Origin: Leptospira sp.
GTDB lineage: Bacteria; Spirochaetota; Leptospiria; Leptospirales; Leptospiraceae
DNA: 34,529 nt
Reading direction: 5' to 3'
Assembly (NCBI GenBank): GCA_027531445.1
Contig: JAPZRK010000076.1
Coordinates: 1 to 34,529 of the forward strand
The notes below the pieces were generated by a model. That model did no database searches, was not told the origin of the DNA, and worked only from the letters and a program-made list of their open reading frames with translations. Position 1 is the stretch's first letter. Every line of letters begins with the position of its first letter. Shown here in pieces: positions 14,899 to 23,988 of this stretch. The position numbers and the translations under genes were made by a program.

Positions 14899-17787
14899 AT
14901 GAATGTTCTACATTTCCTCCAACGCGTAATTCTTCTTATTTTTTTGATGTTACCTTTCCACTGTAATGCATTGTACGATTTGTTGTACGAGCCTTTCTAC
15001 GTTCATGAGTATCACCTTGAAAATGGACTGTCAGTATATCTAAGTGTAAATCGTAAAGAGCCGATCGTAAAAACATCCATTTTAGTCAATGTTGGATCTG
15101 CAGAAGACCCAGAAGATGCAACGGGGCTTGCTCATTATTTGGAACATTTGATGTTTAAAGGTACAAGTAAAATTGGAACTACCAATTTTGAGAAAGAGAA
15201 GCCACTTTTAGATCAAATTCAAAATTTATACGAAGACTACCGTCAAACGACTAACGAGTCGGAAAGAAAACAAATCTATGCAAAAATTGACGCAATATCC
15301 TTGGAAGCGGCAAAGTTTGTGATTCCAAATGAGTTCTCCCGAATGCATAGCCTATTAGGGATAACAGATTCCAATGCATTTACATCAAATGATCGCACTT
15401 ATTATGTAGCTACTGTGCCTTCCAATCAAATCAAAAATTTTCTCCAATTGGAGTTGGAGAGATTCAAGGATCCTGTTTTTCGTACCTTTCATACGGAACT
15501 TGAATCTGTCTTCGAAGAACGGAACTTACGAGTCACAGATCTTTATTCAAATCTATTCAAACAATACCATTCCATCATGTTTCCCTCTCATGCCTATGGG
15601 GACAAAAGTCCAATCGGTACAGACGAACATTTAAAAAATCCCTCTATCAAAAAGATTCAGAAATTTTACGAGGACAATTATATCCCATCTAACATCGCAA
15701 TCTGTATGTCAGGTGATATGGATCCAGACGAAGTCATTGGAGAAATCAAAAAGACCTTCGGTTCACTGACTTCCAAAATTCCGCCCAAAAAGTTGGAAAT
15801 TCCGGTTCATAAACCCTTGGAAGCGGAATCGAAGATTACAATCAACTCAAATAAAAAGCTATTTATTTTTGGGATTAAAATTCCAAAAGTATCGCCTTCG
15901 GTTCTAGCGGATGCCCAAACCCTATCCTTACTTCTATCCAATGGATCAAACGGTCTGTTAGATGAGAGTTTGTACTATTCGCAAAAAGCATCATCTGTCT
16001 CTGTATCCATAACTGAATGGAAAGATTATTTTGTTTTAAATATATGGGTAGAACCAAACAAAACTTTAACTCTTTCTGAAACAAAGTCGTTGTTACTTTC
16101 CGCATTTCAAAAAATAGAAAAAGAAGAGATCGCAGACGAAACATTTCAATCCATCAAAACAAACCAAAGACTCAATTTATTAAAACAAAAAGATGATAAC
16201 GACTACCGTTTGCAAGAAATGTCTGAGGCATTTTTATCAAATTGGAGTTATGATTTGATTCTCAAAAAATTCCAATCAGTAAACCAATCTAAGATTTCAG
16301 ATTTAAGTCACATTGTTAAAGAGTATATAATCAAAAACATAGTTTCAATTGAGACAATCCCAGGAAAACCAAATTTTGTTTATATCAACAAACCACCCAT
16401 CTCAAAACTACAATTTAGCGATGATGAAGAATCTAAGTTTAAAAAAGATTTTTCCTATGAACCAAGCGATTCAATTTCCCCTCAATTTGCAGATTTCAGT
16501 CAGATCCAATCAAAAATCTATCCGAATGGAAACCAAATCATCCATCAAAAGAACAAACAAAACTCCTTATTTAAGTTTAAGATGATCATCGAACAAGGTG
16601 CTTGGATCAGTCCTTATCTTGCCATTTCTGTCGATTATTGGAAACACTTGGGCACTGACCTTTATACTGCAGGAGCTTTATCCACAAAGTTCTATCTATT
16701 GGGATCTAGTATCAATATCCAGACAAATGGAGAAGCACTTGAGATAACGATGGAAGGAGAGGACGAACACTTTGTATCCTCTTTTCGGTTATTGGAACAT
16801 TCCATCAAATCCGTCGCATCCTCCAAAGAAGTATGGGAAAATCATGTAGATAATTACCTTCACAATTTGGATCTTATGAAAGAAGACGAAAGGGAGATTG
16901 ATTCGGCTTTGCACGAGTATGCTCTCTATGGACAAAATAGTTTGCGATCTTTCCAAGCTTCAAAATCAGACTTAAAACAGTTTAAATCATCGGAAGCAAT
17001 CAGTTTATTAGGAAGTCTTTTAAAATACAAATCAAAGATTACCTATTATGGTAATTTAGACTTCGATACATTGGAAAGTACGGTTTTGCAGGAATATACA
17101 AAATTAACATCGACCATCGATCCGAGCCATTTATCAAAAAAACAATATCGAAGTAGCAAAGAATCGACATTTTTCGTACTTTCGCGAAACAGGCCTCATG
17201 TGGAGCTTAATTATTTTTCACCGGTATTTCCCTCGGATCGTTTGGATCAGGCTTATTTTTCTATCTATAATTCTCTCTACAATGGTTTGACCTCTCCATT
17301 TTTTGTGGCGATGAGGGAACAAACTGGCAATGCCTATTCTGCAAATGTCTATCTGAGTTATCCCCAATTCACAAAGGAACCTGTCATTTGGTTTGTGAAT
17401 CTCGCCTGTCAAGCCGACAAACTTGCCAATTGCCTACAAGATGCAAATCAAAGTTTGGAATCTCCAAATATTACAAATTTACGTTTTGAAGAAGCAAAGT
17501 TGTCTGCGATTCAGTCGACAAATACGATACGAAAATCAAATATCTATTTGATCGATGAGTTTATCCGAGCACAAAGATTAGAACTTTCGGAAGATCCAGA
17601 TCAACTCAGCTATGAAAGGTTAACAGAGATCCAATGGAAAGATTTTGTTGACTTTACAAAAAAGATCAAAGATCTTTCCTCTTTTCAAATATCCGTTATT
17701 GGTGATCCCAAAAAAATGAATCGCCAAGTTTTAAGATCTCTCGGAAAAGTGGAAGAACTTACAGAAGCAAAAGTTTTGGGTAAGTAG
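14899..17787 (+). CDS. Secreted M16-family (pitrilysin/insulinase-type) zinc metallopeptidase
   Basis: This 962-residue, two-half M16 protein starts with a signal peptide (VILLIFLMLPFHC core, cleavage near ALYDLL). The inverted zinc motif HXXEH is H79-Y-L-E82-H83 within GLAHYLEHLMFKGT, and the third ligand is probably E202 in the ELESVFEERN helix. Length and order (active N-half, inactive C-half with FRLLEHSIKSV and HVELNYFSP near 780) resemble pitrilysin and insulin-degrading enzyme, which cleave peptides inside a closed chamber. The signal suggests a periplasmic or outer-membrane location. The ATG at 14899 lacks a Shine-Dalgarno sequence, but later starts would remove the signal. It leads a four-gene operon: the TPR gene begins nine bases after its stop. 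Confidence 0.9.
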   Translation: MNVLHFLQRVILLIFLMLPFHCNALYDLLYEPFYVHEYHLENGLSVYLSVNRKEPIVKTSILVNVGSAEDPEDATGLAHYLEHLMFKGTSKIGTTNFEKEKPLLDQIQNLYEDYRQTTNESERKQIYAKIDAISLEAAKFVIPNEFSRMHSLLGITDSNAFTSNDRTYYVATVPSNQIKNFLQLELERFKDPVFRTFHTELESVFEERNLRVTDLYSNLFKQYHSIMFPSHAYGDKSPIGTDEHLKNPSIKKIQKFYEDNYIPSNIAICMSGDMDPDEVIGEIKKTFGSLTSKIPPKKLEIPVHKPLEAESKITINSNKKLFIFGIKIPKVSPSVLADAQTLSLLLSNGSNGLLDESLYYSQKASSVSVSITEWKDYFVLNIWVEPNKTLTLSETKSLLLSAFQKIEKEEIADETFQSIKTNQRLNLLKQKDDNDYRLQEMSEAFLSNWSYDLILKKFQSVNQSKISDLSHIVKEYIIKNIVSIETIPGKPNFVYINKPPISKLQFSDDEESKFKKDFSYEPSDSISPQFADFSQIQSKIYPNGNQIIHQKNKQNSLFKFKMIIEQGAWISPYLAISVDYWKHLGTDLYTAGALSTKFYLLGSSINIQTNGEALEITMEGEDEHFVSSFRLLEHSIKSVASSKEVWENHVDNYLHNLDLMKEDEREIDSALHEYALYGQNSLRSFQASKSDLKQFKSSEAISLLGSLLKYKSKITYYGNLDFDTLESTVLQEYTKLTSTIDPSHLSKKQYRSSKESTFFVLSRNRPHVELNYFSPVFPSDRLDQAYFSIYNSLYNGLTSPFFVAMREQTGNAYSANVYLSYPQFTKEPVIWFVNLACQADKLANCLQDANQSLESPNITNLRFEEAKLSAIQSTNTIRKSNIYLIDEFIRAQRLELSEDPDQLSYERLTEIQWKDFVDFTKKIKDLSSFQISVIGDPKKMNRQVLRSLGKVEELTEAKVLGK

Positions 17788-17796
17788 GAGTTAGGT

Positions 17797-19173
17797 ATGA
17801 TCACCCAGCTAAAGTTCATTAGCAAAGAGTATAAGCATATCCGCATACTCACGATTGAAGGTATTCTTGCCTTTTATTTAGTTTTTTTCAATTTGGGGAA
17901 ACTAGATTTAGATCATTCCTTCGGTGTCTTCGACAAAATCGGATGGGCAAAAGACCTTGGATTGTATATTCAGAAAAAGTCTTATGAATCTAAGCTTATC
18001 AAACAAATCGAAGCCACGCCAAGTTTAGTTCGGGAAAATTGGGAACTTGGACTTTTTTATTTGGACACTGAAAACAATCCAGAATTGGCGATTCAATATT
18101 TTACAAAAGGTTTTGAAAATGATGTAACAGGGAATTTCCCCTTTCAAAATAAAATTTTTGAATCCCATATTCGTTTGGGACATGAATTATTTAAACTCGA
18201 CGAGATGTTGTTTAAGTTTTGGGAATACGATTACACTCTTTATTCCAAGATTTGGCAAGAGAAGTATGAGAAAGCATTGAGTTATTATAATATTGCCATC
18301 GGTATGGAAAGCTCCTCTTTTTATAATGATCCAAGAACTGCAGAATTTTTTAATCTTGAGGGCAATCTTCGCCTATACGGAAATGATTTTGTAAATGCAG
18401 AAGAATCTTACAAAATTTGTATTTCCTTACAAAACGATAGAGAAGAGTGCTTTATCGGTTTAGCATTGGTTAAATTACGCAATTCTGCGAATTTTCCAGA
18501 ATCAAAATATGCAATGGACAGTGAGGCTTACTCACTTATCCAAAGGAGTTTTGAAGCACATGAAAAGGAAGAGAAACTCCTCTCAAAACATGGTTTGTTT
18601 GAATATTGGGTTCAGTCACCCGCCTATCGAAAGGATCAAATGCCAAGAATTGAACTACTTGCTTCCGAACTGACGCAAAAAAAGACCGATATTGGATTGT
18701 ATCAATATGTTTTGGGTTTGAGTTATTATGACAATTGGAAGGAAAAGTTAACACCTAAAATGTTAAAGAGCTTTGAGCTCGCGGCAGAGAAGGAACCGGA
18801 TAGTTTGGACTACTGCATTGAATATGGTTATAGCTATGCGTATTACGAGGATTCGATCAAAGGCATTCAACTTTTAGAAAACTGTAAGCAGAAATTCACT
18901 CCCACATATCGTTTGTTATCATATCTGGGAGATAGTTATCTTCTTGCTGGAAACTACGAAAAGGCAAGAGAGAATCATTTGGAAGCTGAAAACAGTGAGA
19001 CATTCAGTGGACAAAGAGTGCAAGCAGTGTCCAATCAAAACGCTTATTCCATTGGAAGGGCGAACTTACTTTTGGGCAATCGGAACGAAGGAATCAAATA
19101 TCTAGATTTAGCTTGCAATGGGGGACAGGGTCTCAAACAAGCATGCTCTCGGTTGGCAAAGGAGAAGGAATAA
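17797..19173 (+). CDS. Membrane-anchored TPR-repeat protein
   Basis: The product has 458 residues. A hydrophobic segment near residues 19-35 (IEGILAFYLVFFNLGKL) could anchor the protein. The remainder is helical with TPR-like repeats: NWELGLFYLDTENNPELAIQ, then EFFNLEGNLRLYGNDFVNAE with SYKICISL after it, and near the C-terminus LLSYLGDSYLLAGNYEKARE and SIGRANLLLGNRNEGIKYLD. TPRs hold protein partners; no catalytic motif is seen. AGGAG precedes the ATG by seven bases. The gene is wedged between the M16 peptidase (nine-base gap) and a membrane protein whose ATG shares its stop (TAATG). It may scaffold or regulate the peptidase or the membrane proteins, an inference from gene order. I know no named family for it. 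Confidence 0.82.
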   Translation: MITQLKFISKEYKHIRILTIEGILAFYLVFFNLGKLDLDHSFGVFDKIGWAKDLGLYIQKKSYESKLIKQIEATPSLVRENWELGLFYLDTENNPELAIQYFTKGFENDVTGNFPFQNKIFESHIRLGHELFKLDEMLFKFWEYDYTLYSKIWQEKYEKALSYYNIAIGMESSSFYNDPRTAEFFNLEGNLRLYGNDFVNAEESYKICISLQNDREECFIGLALVKLRNSANFPESKYAMDSEAYSLIQRSFEAHEKEEKLLSKHGLFEYWVQSPAYRKDQMPRIELLASELTQKKTDIGLYQYVLGLSYYDNWKEKLTPKMLKSFELAAEKEPDSLDYCIEYGYSYAYYEDSIKGIQLLENCKQKFTPTYRLLSYLGDSYLLAGNYEKARENHLEAENSETFSGQRVQAVSNQNAYSIGRANLLLGNRNEGIKYLDLACNGGQGLKQACSRLAKEKE

Positions 19174-19541
19174 TGGAACAAACACAAACAGAAATCAGTA
19201 AAAATCGCATCCTACACAGACTATCTTCTCGAATGAATCTCTTTGGGAAGATTCTCATTGTTCTCGGGGTTTTGTATGTAATTGGCGGGTTGGTGACAAT
19301 CAAAGACAATTATGGAAACATTTTTGAAGGATTGCTTCAAATGATTTTAGGTTACATGTCTGTCAGAGTTTCGATTCTTTTCAATAAAGCCTCACAGCTA
19401 GAAAATCCAACACTCGAAGATTTATATCATGCCTTTGAAGCAACGATCAAACTGTATACGTGGCAAGTATACTTCTATGGTTTCATTTTCTTTGTGGTAC
19501 TCTTTACTCTGTTATCATTAGCATGGACCAACCTCGCATGA
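19173..19541 (+). CDS. Small membrane protein of unknown function
   Basis: From ATG 19173 the product has 122 residues. The start shares a base with the TPR stop (TAATG) and has AGGAGAAGG just upstream. Three hydrophobic segments are visible: GKILIVLGVLYVIGGLV (about 25-41), an amphipathic stretch around GLLQMILGYMSVRVSILF, and YFYGFIFFVVLFTLLSLAW at the C-terminus. A short acidic linker (NPTLEDLYHAFEATIKLY) separates them. I do not recognise a family. The overlapping junctions on both sides mean it is made together with the TPR and DUF4436-like proteins, so these are good candidates for one membrane complex. Confidence 0.8.
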   Translation: MEQTQTEISKNRILHRLSSRMNLFGKILIVLGVLYVIGGLVTIKDNYGNIFEGLLQMILGYMSVRVSILFNKASQLENPTLEDLYHAFEATIKLYTWQVYFYGFIFFVVLFTLLSLAWTNLA

Positions 19542-20437
19542 CCTTCCTTCATCGATTCATGACTTCAAATCGATTCCAGCTGATATTTTTTATTCTTGTT
19601 TTGATCGCTGGAAGTTATCTAGCAAGTGTTCGATACTTTATCAAAGATAAGTCGGATTTTGCATCCTTTACGGATGTAGATATTGATCATGTAAAGACAT
19701 CAGTCATTCTTGCTGACGTTCGTACAGTCGAAATCGATAAAAGGGAAGCTAAGGTTGAATTGAGAATCTACTTAGCCGATGAATTGACATTAAATCATAA
19801 AGCAGACACTCCCAAAGAAGACCTTCGTTTGATCTCATATAGTAGCAATGAAGAATTTTTATTTAAAGCAAAACAGCCCATTCGTAAAGTCTTAATCACA
19901 TTGCCTTTGTTAGGCACAATTACTGATTATCCATTTGATACCTTTCAAACTACACTGGGTCTTGGGTTTTTCAGAAATGTTTCTGATCTCGAAACAGAGG
20001 GAATTCCACTTGTTTTGAACATGAAATCACCTATTACTAGGTACAAATTGGAATTTTTTGAAAAACAAGTGGAAGATTATTGGACCGATCGAAGGACAGG
20101 CAATGTGGATCGTTTGATCCAAGTAGCTAGGACCACGAGCAATCAATTTGTCTCTATGTTCATTATGATCAGCATGTTTTGTCTTGGAATCATCATTCTC
20201 CTGATCACTGCACGGATTTTGCTTTATAAAAAAGAAGTACATTATTATGAACTGATTTTGATTTCTGTTTTGTTGGTTGCACTACCATCGCTACGGAATT
20301 CTCAACCAGGTATACCAGGTTTTGCGGTGCTTTCCGATTACCTGTCCTTCTTTTGGGCATTGGGATTAACAACCGTTTCATTAATTGTTCTCATCATCCA
20401 TTGGCATTTTTTCAAAGAAAAAACGGAATCAGAGTAG
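19538..20437 (+). CDS. DUF4436-like membrane protein
   Basis: From ATG 19538 (ATGA overlap with the previous stop) the product has 299 residues; ATG 19523 is an alternative adding five. It has an N-terminal membrane helix (QLIFFILVLIAGSYLASV), then an extracytoplasmic domain of about 180 residues beginning VRTVEIDKREAKVELRIYLA and containing RKVLITLPLLGTITDYPFDTF, then three to four C-terminal helices. This helix-sandwich-helices layout and the 'TDYPFDxF' strand match my recollection of DUF4436, whose function is unknown; the assignment is tentative. It is the last gene of the M16 operon. A perfect hairpin 30 bases after its stop separates it from the convergent lipocalin gene. Confidence 0.78.
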   Translation: MTFLHRFMTSNRFQLIFFILVLIAGSYLASVRYFIKDKSDFASFTDVDIDHVKTSVILADVRTVEIDKREAKVELRIYLADELTLNHKADTPKEDLRLISYSSNEEFLFKAKQPIRKVLITLPLLGTITDYPFDTFQTTLGLGFFRNVSDLETEGIPLVLNMKSPITRYKLEFFEKQVEDYWTDRRTGNVDRLIQVARTTSNQFVSMFIMISMFCLGIIILLITARILLYKKEVHYYELILISVLLVALPSLRNSQPGIPGFAVLSDYLSFFWALGLTTVSLIVLIIHWHFFKEKTESE

Positions 20438-20466
20438 GTTTAGGATTTTTTAAGAACTGTAAAATC

Positions 20467-20498
20467 TAGAACAAAGTGAATTGATTCACTTTGTTCTA
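20467..20498. terminator. Perfect 14-bp hairpin between convergent genes
   Basis: The arms at 20467-20480 and 20485-20498 pair perfectly around a TTGA loop. The right arm contains the last codons and TGA of the lipocalin gene. The minus-strand side continues GATTTTAC, a weak T-tract, so termination is most likely for the lipocalin; there is no T-run on the plus side. Confidence 0.6.
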
Positions 20499-21082
20499 AA
20501 CCTTGCGAGAGAGCTTGTGTTATAACCAAGTCCTTTTGCGTATTCGATATATCCATTTTGTAAGGCGGTATCAATGGTATCGTTTCTCGAAAAAATCCAT
20601 AAAAAGTTGGGGGTTGGCCCTCCAATCAAAGCCGTCTGGTAGTTTTGTCTGTCGATTCGAAGGATGATAAAATCACCGAAAAAGAACGGAAAGGTAAAAC
20701 TCACTTTTAATAATCCACGTTCGGGAGATGGTACGAGGGCAATTCCTTCGAGGACAACTTGGTTCCCTGTGGCATTGATACCTTCATTACGTACTCCAAT
20801 GCTTCCATCACTCCTTGCCGTGTATGTTGCCATAACGTCTGATAGACCAGATTGAAAACCATTATTGATCCTTTGCATTTCTTTCCAGGAACCGGTGAAT
20901 CTTGTTAGATCTATATTTTTTTCTGCGTATTCGTCAAAGGGCGAGGTAGCAAAATATCCTGCCGCACCAATCAGTAGTAAGGGTGTGAGTGTTTCTATGT
21001 TCGAACTTTCGTTCGACCTTTGGCATTGATGGAAAGCCAAAGGAAAAAAAAGGCAGATTTTAAATAGAGAGATCTTGGACAT
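20486..21082 (-). CDS. Bacterial lipocalin (Blc-type) lipoprotein
   Basis: This 198-residue protein has a hydrophobic signal ending PLAFHQC, a relaxed spirochaete-style lipobox with an unusual Gln before the Cys, so it is probably lipidated. A small hydrophobic segment follows (LLLIGAAGYFA). The lipocalin barrel begins at about residue 58: DLTRFTGSWKEMQRINNGFQ carries the GxW signature, then ATYTARSDGSIGVRNEG, LKVSFTFPFFFGDFIILRID, and ALIGGPTPNFLWIFSRN. These match Blc/apolipoprotein-D-type bacterial lipocalins, which bind fatty acids or lysophospholipids in the envelope. E. coli Blc has an aromatic Tyr after GSW where Lys stands here. The gene faces the DUF4436-like gene across a hairpin that also covers its own stop codon. 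Confidence 0.9.
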   Translation of the reverse strand: MSKISLFKICLFFPLAFHQCQRSNESSNIETLTPLLLIGAAGYFATSPFDEYAEKNIDLTRFTGSWKEMQRINNGFQSGLSDVMATYTARSDGSIGVRNEGINATGNQVVLEGIALVPSPERGLLKVSFTFPFFFGDFIILRIDRQNYQTALIGGPTPNFLWIFSRNDTIDTALQNGYIEYAKGLGYNTSSLARFRTK

Positions 21083-21215
21083 AAAAAAATAACTTCAAGT
21101 GTTAGACTTTGCTTGGACCTCCGAATTTGATTCTGTCAATTTTTTTTAAAGCGAAACGCCCAATGATATAAATAAAAAACAAATCCAGCGTTAAGTGAAT
21201 TGAAAATTAGAGCAT

Positions 21216-21245
21216 AAAAAAAGCCCGAGAATTCCCGGGCTTTTT
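21216..21245 (-). terminator. Rho-independent terminator of the CitE/HpcH-like gene
   Basis: A GC-rich stem (GCCCG/CGGGC) is flanked by A and T runs, giving a 10-bp stem with an 8-base loop. On the minus strand it ends in a run of seven Ts. It lies 47 bases after the stop at 21292. Confidence 0.88.
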
Positions 21246-21291
21246 CATTTTTTTCGAACAAACGGTTTGTTCTATTTTTAAAAGCTTTTCG

Positions 21292-22281
21292 TTATGCGAA
21301 AAATCTTTTTTCAACTTCTTCTGGTAGTTTTTGTCCTGTGAGTTTTGCTCTCTGTACAAGTTCCCAGAAATATCTGTAAGTCGCACGGTCATGGAGGTCC
21401 CCGTCGTGTTGGATCGGTCCCCAATCTGCGTCTTGAGCTTTGATGAGAATGTCACAAGCAGTTTGTGTCTCAGCAAAGTTTGGTGCCATCGCATCCAAAA
21501 TCGAATTGATTTGAGCTGGATAAATTGACCACATACGAAGGAAACCAAATTCATCATGAGCACGTTTTGCGTCTGCATATGTTTGGTAGATGTTTTTAAG
21601 ATCGAGAGTCACGTTGTGAGCAGGGATCACTCCGTTCATCAGAGCCGCCGCAACGAGTGAAGCCTTTCCACGTCGGAGTAGTTCGTGATCAAATTGGCCT
21701 GGAGATTTCATACAAGAAGCAGGAATCGCTCCGTGGTGACCGGAGATAAAGTCCATAAGACCGAAATCCAAGACTTGCAACCATGGCATTGCCGCGATTT
21801 CAAATACTTCAGCTAAGGCACCATGTGTCTCGATCAATACGTGGATCGGAATTTCACGTTTGATTCCGGCTTTTTTACAAGCTTCTTGGATGTATGTGAT
21901 TTGTTCTTTGACTTGTGATGCTTTTGTTGGTTTTGGAATCGTGATATAAGCAATTACGTTTCCTGCACCAGGAACGATGATATCAACGTCTCCTCTCCAG
22001 TGTTCGTTGGTATAGTCATGGATACGAACACCACTCATTTTATGTTTGTTAAGTTCTGAATTCTGGATACGAACAATCATTTCTGCGTGTTCTTTTTCTT
22101 TTCCAGTTTGCGCGCCGTCCTCGCAATCCATAGTGATGTCAAAAAGACCGCCCATTTTGTTTTGGAGTTCGAGTGCCTTTGTAATGAGTTTTTCGGATCC
22201 TGCGAAGTGTTCACATGCAGGGATGATCGGGAAAGGTTTTTCTCCTGCGAAAAGTGCGGATTGCGGGTGAGTGAGTGCCAT
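21292..22281 (-). CDS. HpcH/HpaI aldolase / citrate lyase beta (CitE-like) family lyase
   Basis: The product has 329 residues with the TIM-barrel of CitE/malyl-CoA lyase relatives. Visible landmarks are PACEHFAGSEKLITKAL, FDITMDCEDGAQTG with acidic residues E54/D55 for magnesium, GVRIHDYTN (the Arg that grips the carboxylate), IHVLIETHGALAEVFEIA, and MWSIYPAQI near the C-terminus, equivalent to the 'IHPxQ' motif of the family. These enzymes cleave or condense malyl-CoA, citramalyl-CoA or related thioesters; the exact substrate is not readable, and the sequence belongs to the less-studied CEHFAG-type subgroup. AAGG lies eight bases before the ATG at 22281. A strong terminator follows, and codon use looks smoother than in neighbours, both fitting steady expression as a single-gene unit. 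Confidence 0.88.
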   Translation of the reverse strand: MALTHPQSALFAGEKPFPIIPACEHFAGSEKLITKALELQNKMGGLFDITMDCEDGAQTGKEKEHAEMIVRIQNSELNKHKMSGVRIHDYTNEHWRGDVDIIVPGAGNVIAYITIPKPTKASQVKEQITYIQEACKKAGIKREIPIHVLIETHGALAEVFEIAAMPWLQVLDFGLMDFISGHHGAIPASCMKSPGQFDHELLRRGKASLVAAALMNGVIPAHNVTLDLKNIYQTYADAKRAHDEFGFLRMWSIYPAQINSILDAMAPNFAETQTACDILIKAQDADWGPIQHDGDLHDRATYRYFWELVQRAKLTGQKLPEEVEKRFFA

Positions 22282-22442
22282 TCAAATTACCTTTTTTGGG
22301 GATTTTTTACCAAGTTTTGAGAAAAAAGTGACAAAGCAAGGAAGAAATCCTACCTTTTCCGATCGATTTTTTTATAAAAATTCAATGAGGATAAATTTTA
22401 AGGTGAAAGTAATTTCTTTTGATCTATGATTAGGGGATTTTT

Positions 22443-23951
22443 ATGGGAAGAAAGCTTTTATTTCTAAGTCTGATCCTGATCTTAATCGAACCCCTTATAT
22501 CGAGGGATTCATTTTCATTTTGGAATTCGACTTATTACGAAAAGGAAACCTTGGAGGACGGTCGAATCAGGTTCCATTCCGAGATCCAAGTGCTTGGTGA
22601 CACTCGGACGGTTGAGGTCATTTGTACGCCAGATGTTCAAGATTTTGCACCTAGTATATTAAACAATGCAAGACGATTGATACCAGCTATCTCAAACTAT
22701 TTGAACACAGCTCCCAAAACCCGAACTTTTACGATCACCCACTTAACGGATAAGTCTACGGCACGTAATGAAGGGCATACGGTTTTGGTTCCATTTAATT
22801 ATCCAGATCCAAAAAAAGCACTTCCGATACCGTTACTTTATCATGAGATCGACCATTGGTGGTTTGGTCAAAATCCAAGGTTCATTTCTGAAGGAGTCAG
22901 TAGTTTTGTACCATTGGCACTCAATGAGTCAGGAGATTTGAAACTCACGTCAGATGAAATTCTCGAAATCAAAAATTGGTGGGGATTTTTCACTCCTACA
23001 ATACTGAAGGATCGACCGCTTGGCGATGAGGATATCACAAACTTGTCAGGTGATGAAAGTTTTTCTCTTTTTTACCAAAAGACATTTAAAATACAATACC
23101 TTATTTATCAAGAATTAGGTGCAGATTTATACCTAAAGTTTTTGAAATCATTAAAAGATTACGATTCCAACCATGATTTTTTTGTCCAACCTTCAGCCGA
23201 CTCACAGGATACAGATGGTATCATAACAAAACTGAATGAAGTAAAAGATTTAAATTGGGGTAGGAAACTATCTGGCTGGATCAAAACAAAAGGTTACTCT
23301 GAGATCTCCTTAAAGGAATGGCAAGACACTGATTCTGATGGACTTCTTGACATTGAAGAACGCTACATTCGTTCCAAACCAAAGTCTTCAGATACTGATG
23401 GTGATGGACTCGCGGATGGAGCTGAGATACAAATTGGCTCAAATCCTTTGGTCGCGGAGTCATCAAAGGTAATCACAAATTTGTTAGCTGATTTTGGCCC
23501 TGTGATTGATGGAAATGCAAGTGAATGGAGTTTTCTTCCTGCCAAAAAAACGGTAAATTCTCCAGCTAACATGAAAATCCCGGGTCATTTCGATATGATT
23601 CAATTCCAATACTATTGGAAAGATGACTTTCTCTACGGGGCACTTAAAACACGAGATTTACCGAAAGTGGATGCAGCTAGCAATGGTTATTATTTTTTTC
23701 TAGTTGATCAATCCGAATCTGCAAAAACGGAAGGCTTTGGATTTTGGTATAGAAAAGATAGTATGATTGGATGGGAAATCAGAAAAAACGATACACCAGA
23801 AATCGTCGTCGGTAGGTTGGGAGAAGTTTTTGAATTTAAAATTCGAATTCCCAAATCTGATCCCACACCCAAAAAGTATATACCCCTTATTCGCAAAACA
23901 GATAACGTCGGAATCTGGAATCAATACATTCCGATTGAAATAGAACGGTAA
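22443..23951 (+). CDS. Exported HExxH metalloprotease-like protein with TSP3 repeat and CBM9-like domain
   Basis: The product has 502 residues. A signal peptide (LLFLSLILILIEPLIS) is followed by a domain of about 250 residues that holds H134-E-I-D-H138 and E150 in HEIDHWWFGQNPRFISEG. This resembles peptidase MA-like and M1 gluzincins, but with only 11 residues between H138 and the glutamate. At about 294-340 a calcium-binding thrombospondin type 3 pair follows (DTDSDGLLDIEERY and DTDGDGLADGAEI). The last 150 residues start VIDGNASEW, the opening of CBM9-like beta-sandwiches. The full set suggests a secreted or surface hydrolase; the active-site assignment is by motif only. AGGGG lies six bases before the ATG. 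The next gene starts 37 bases later in the same direction. Confidence 0.8.
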   Translation: MGRKLLFLSLILILIEPLISRDSFSFWNSTYYEKETLEDGRIRFHSEIQVLGDTRTVEVICTPDVQDFAPSILNNARRLIPAISNYLNTAPKTRTFTITHLTDKSTARNEGHTVLVPFNYPDPKKALPIPLLYHEIDHWWFGQNPRFISEGVSSFVPLALNESGDLKLTSDEILEIKNWWGFFTPTILKDRPLGDEDITNLSGDESFSLFYQKTFKIQYLIYQELGADLYLKFLKSLKDYDSNHDFFVQPSADSQDTDGIITKLNEVKDLNWGRKLSGWIKTKGYSEISLKEWQDTDSDGLLDIEERYIRSKPKSSDTDGDGLADGAEIQIGSNPLVAESSKVITNLLADFGPVIDGNASEWSFLPAKKTVNSPANMKIPGHFDMIQFQYYWKDDFLYGALKTRDLPKVDAASNGYYFFLVDQSESAKTEGFGFWYRKDSMIGWEIRKNDTPEIVVGRLGEVFEFKIRIPKSDPTPKKYIPLIRKTDNVGIWNQYIPIEIER

Positions 23952-23988
23952 TGGCATATAAATCTATTACCCTCCAAAAGTAATCATA

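Noticed and set aside
23700..23957. Minus-strand open frames over the end of the HExxH gene
   Set aside because: They overlap a coding sequence with recognisable CBM9-like structure and contain no start signals.
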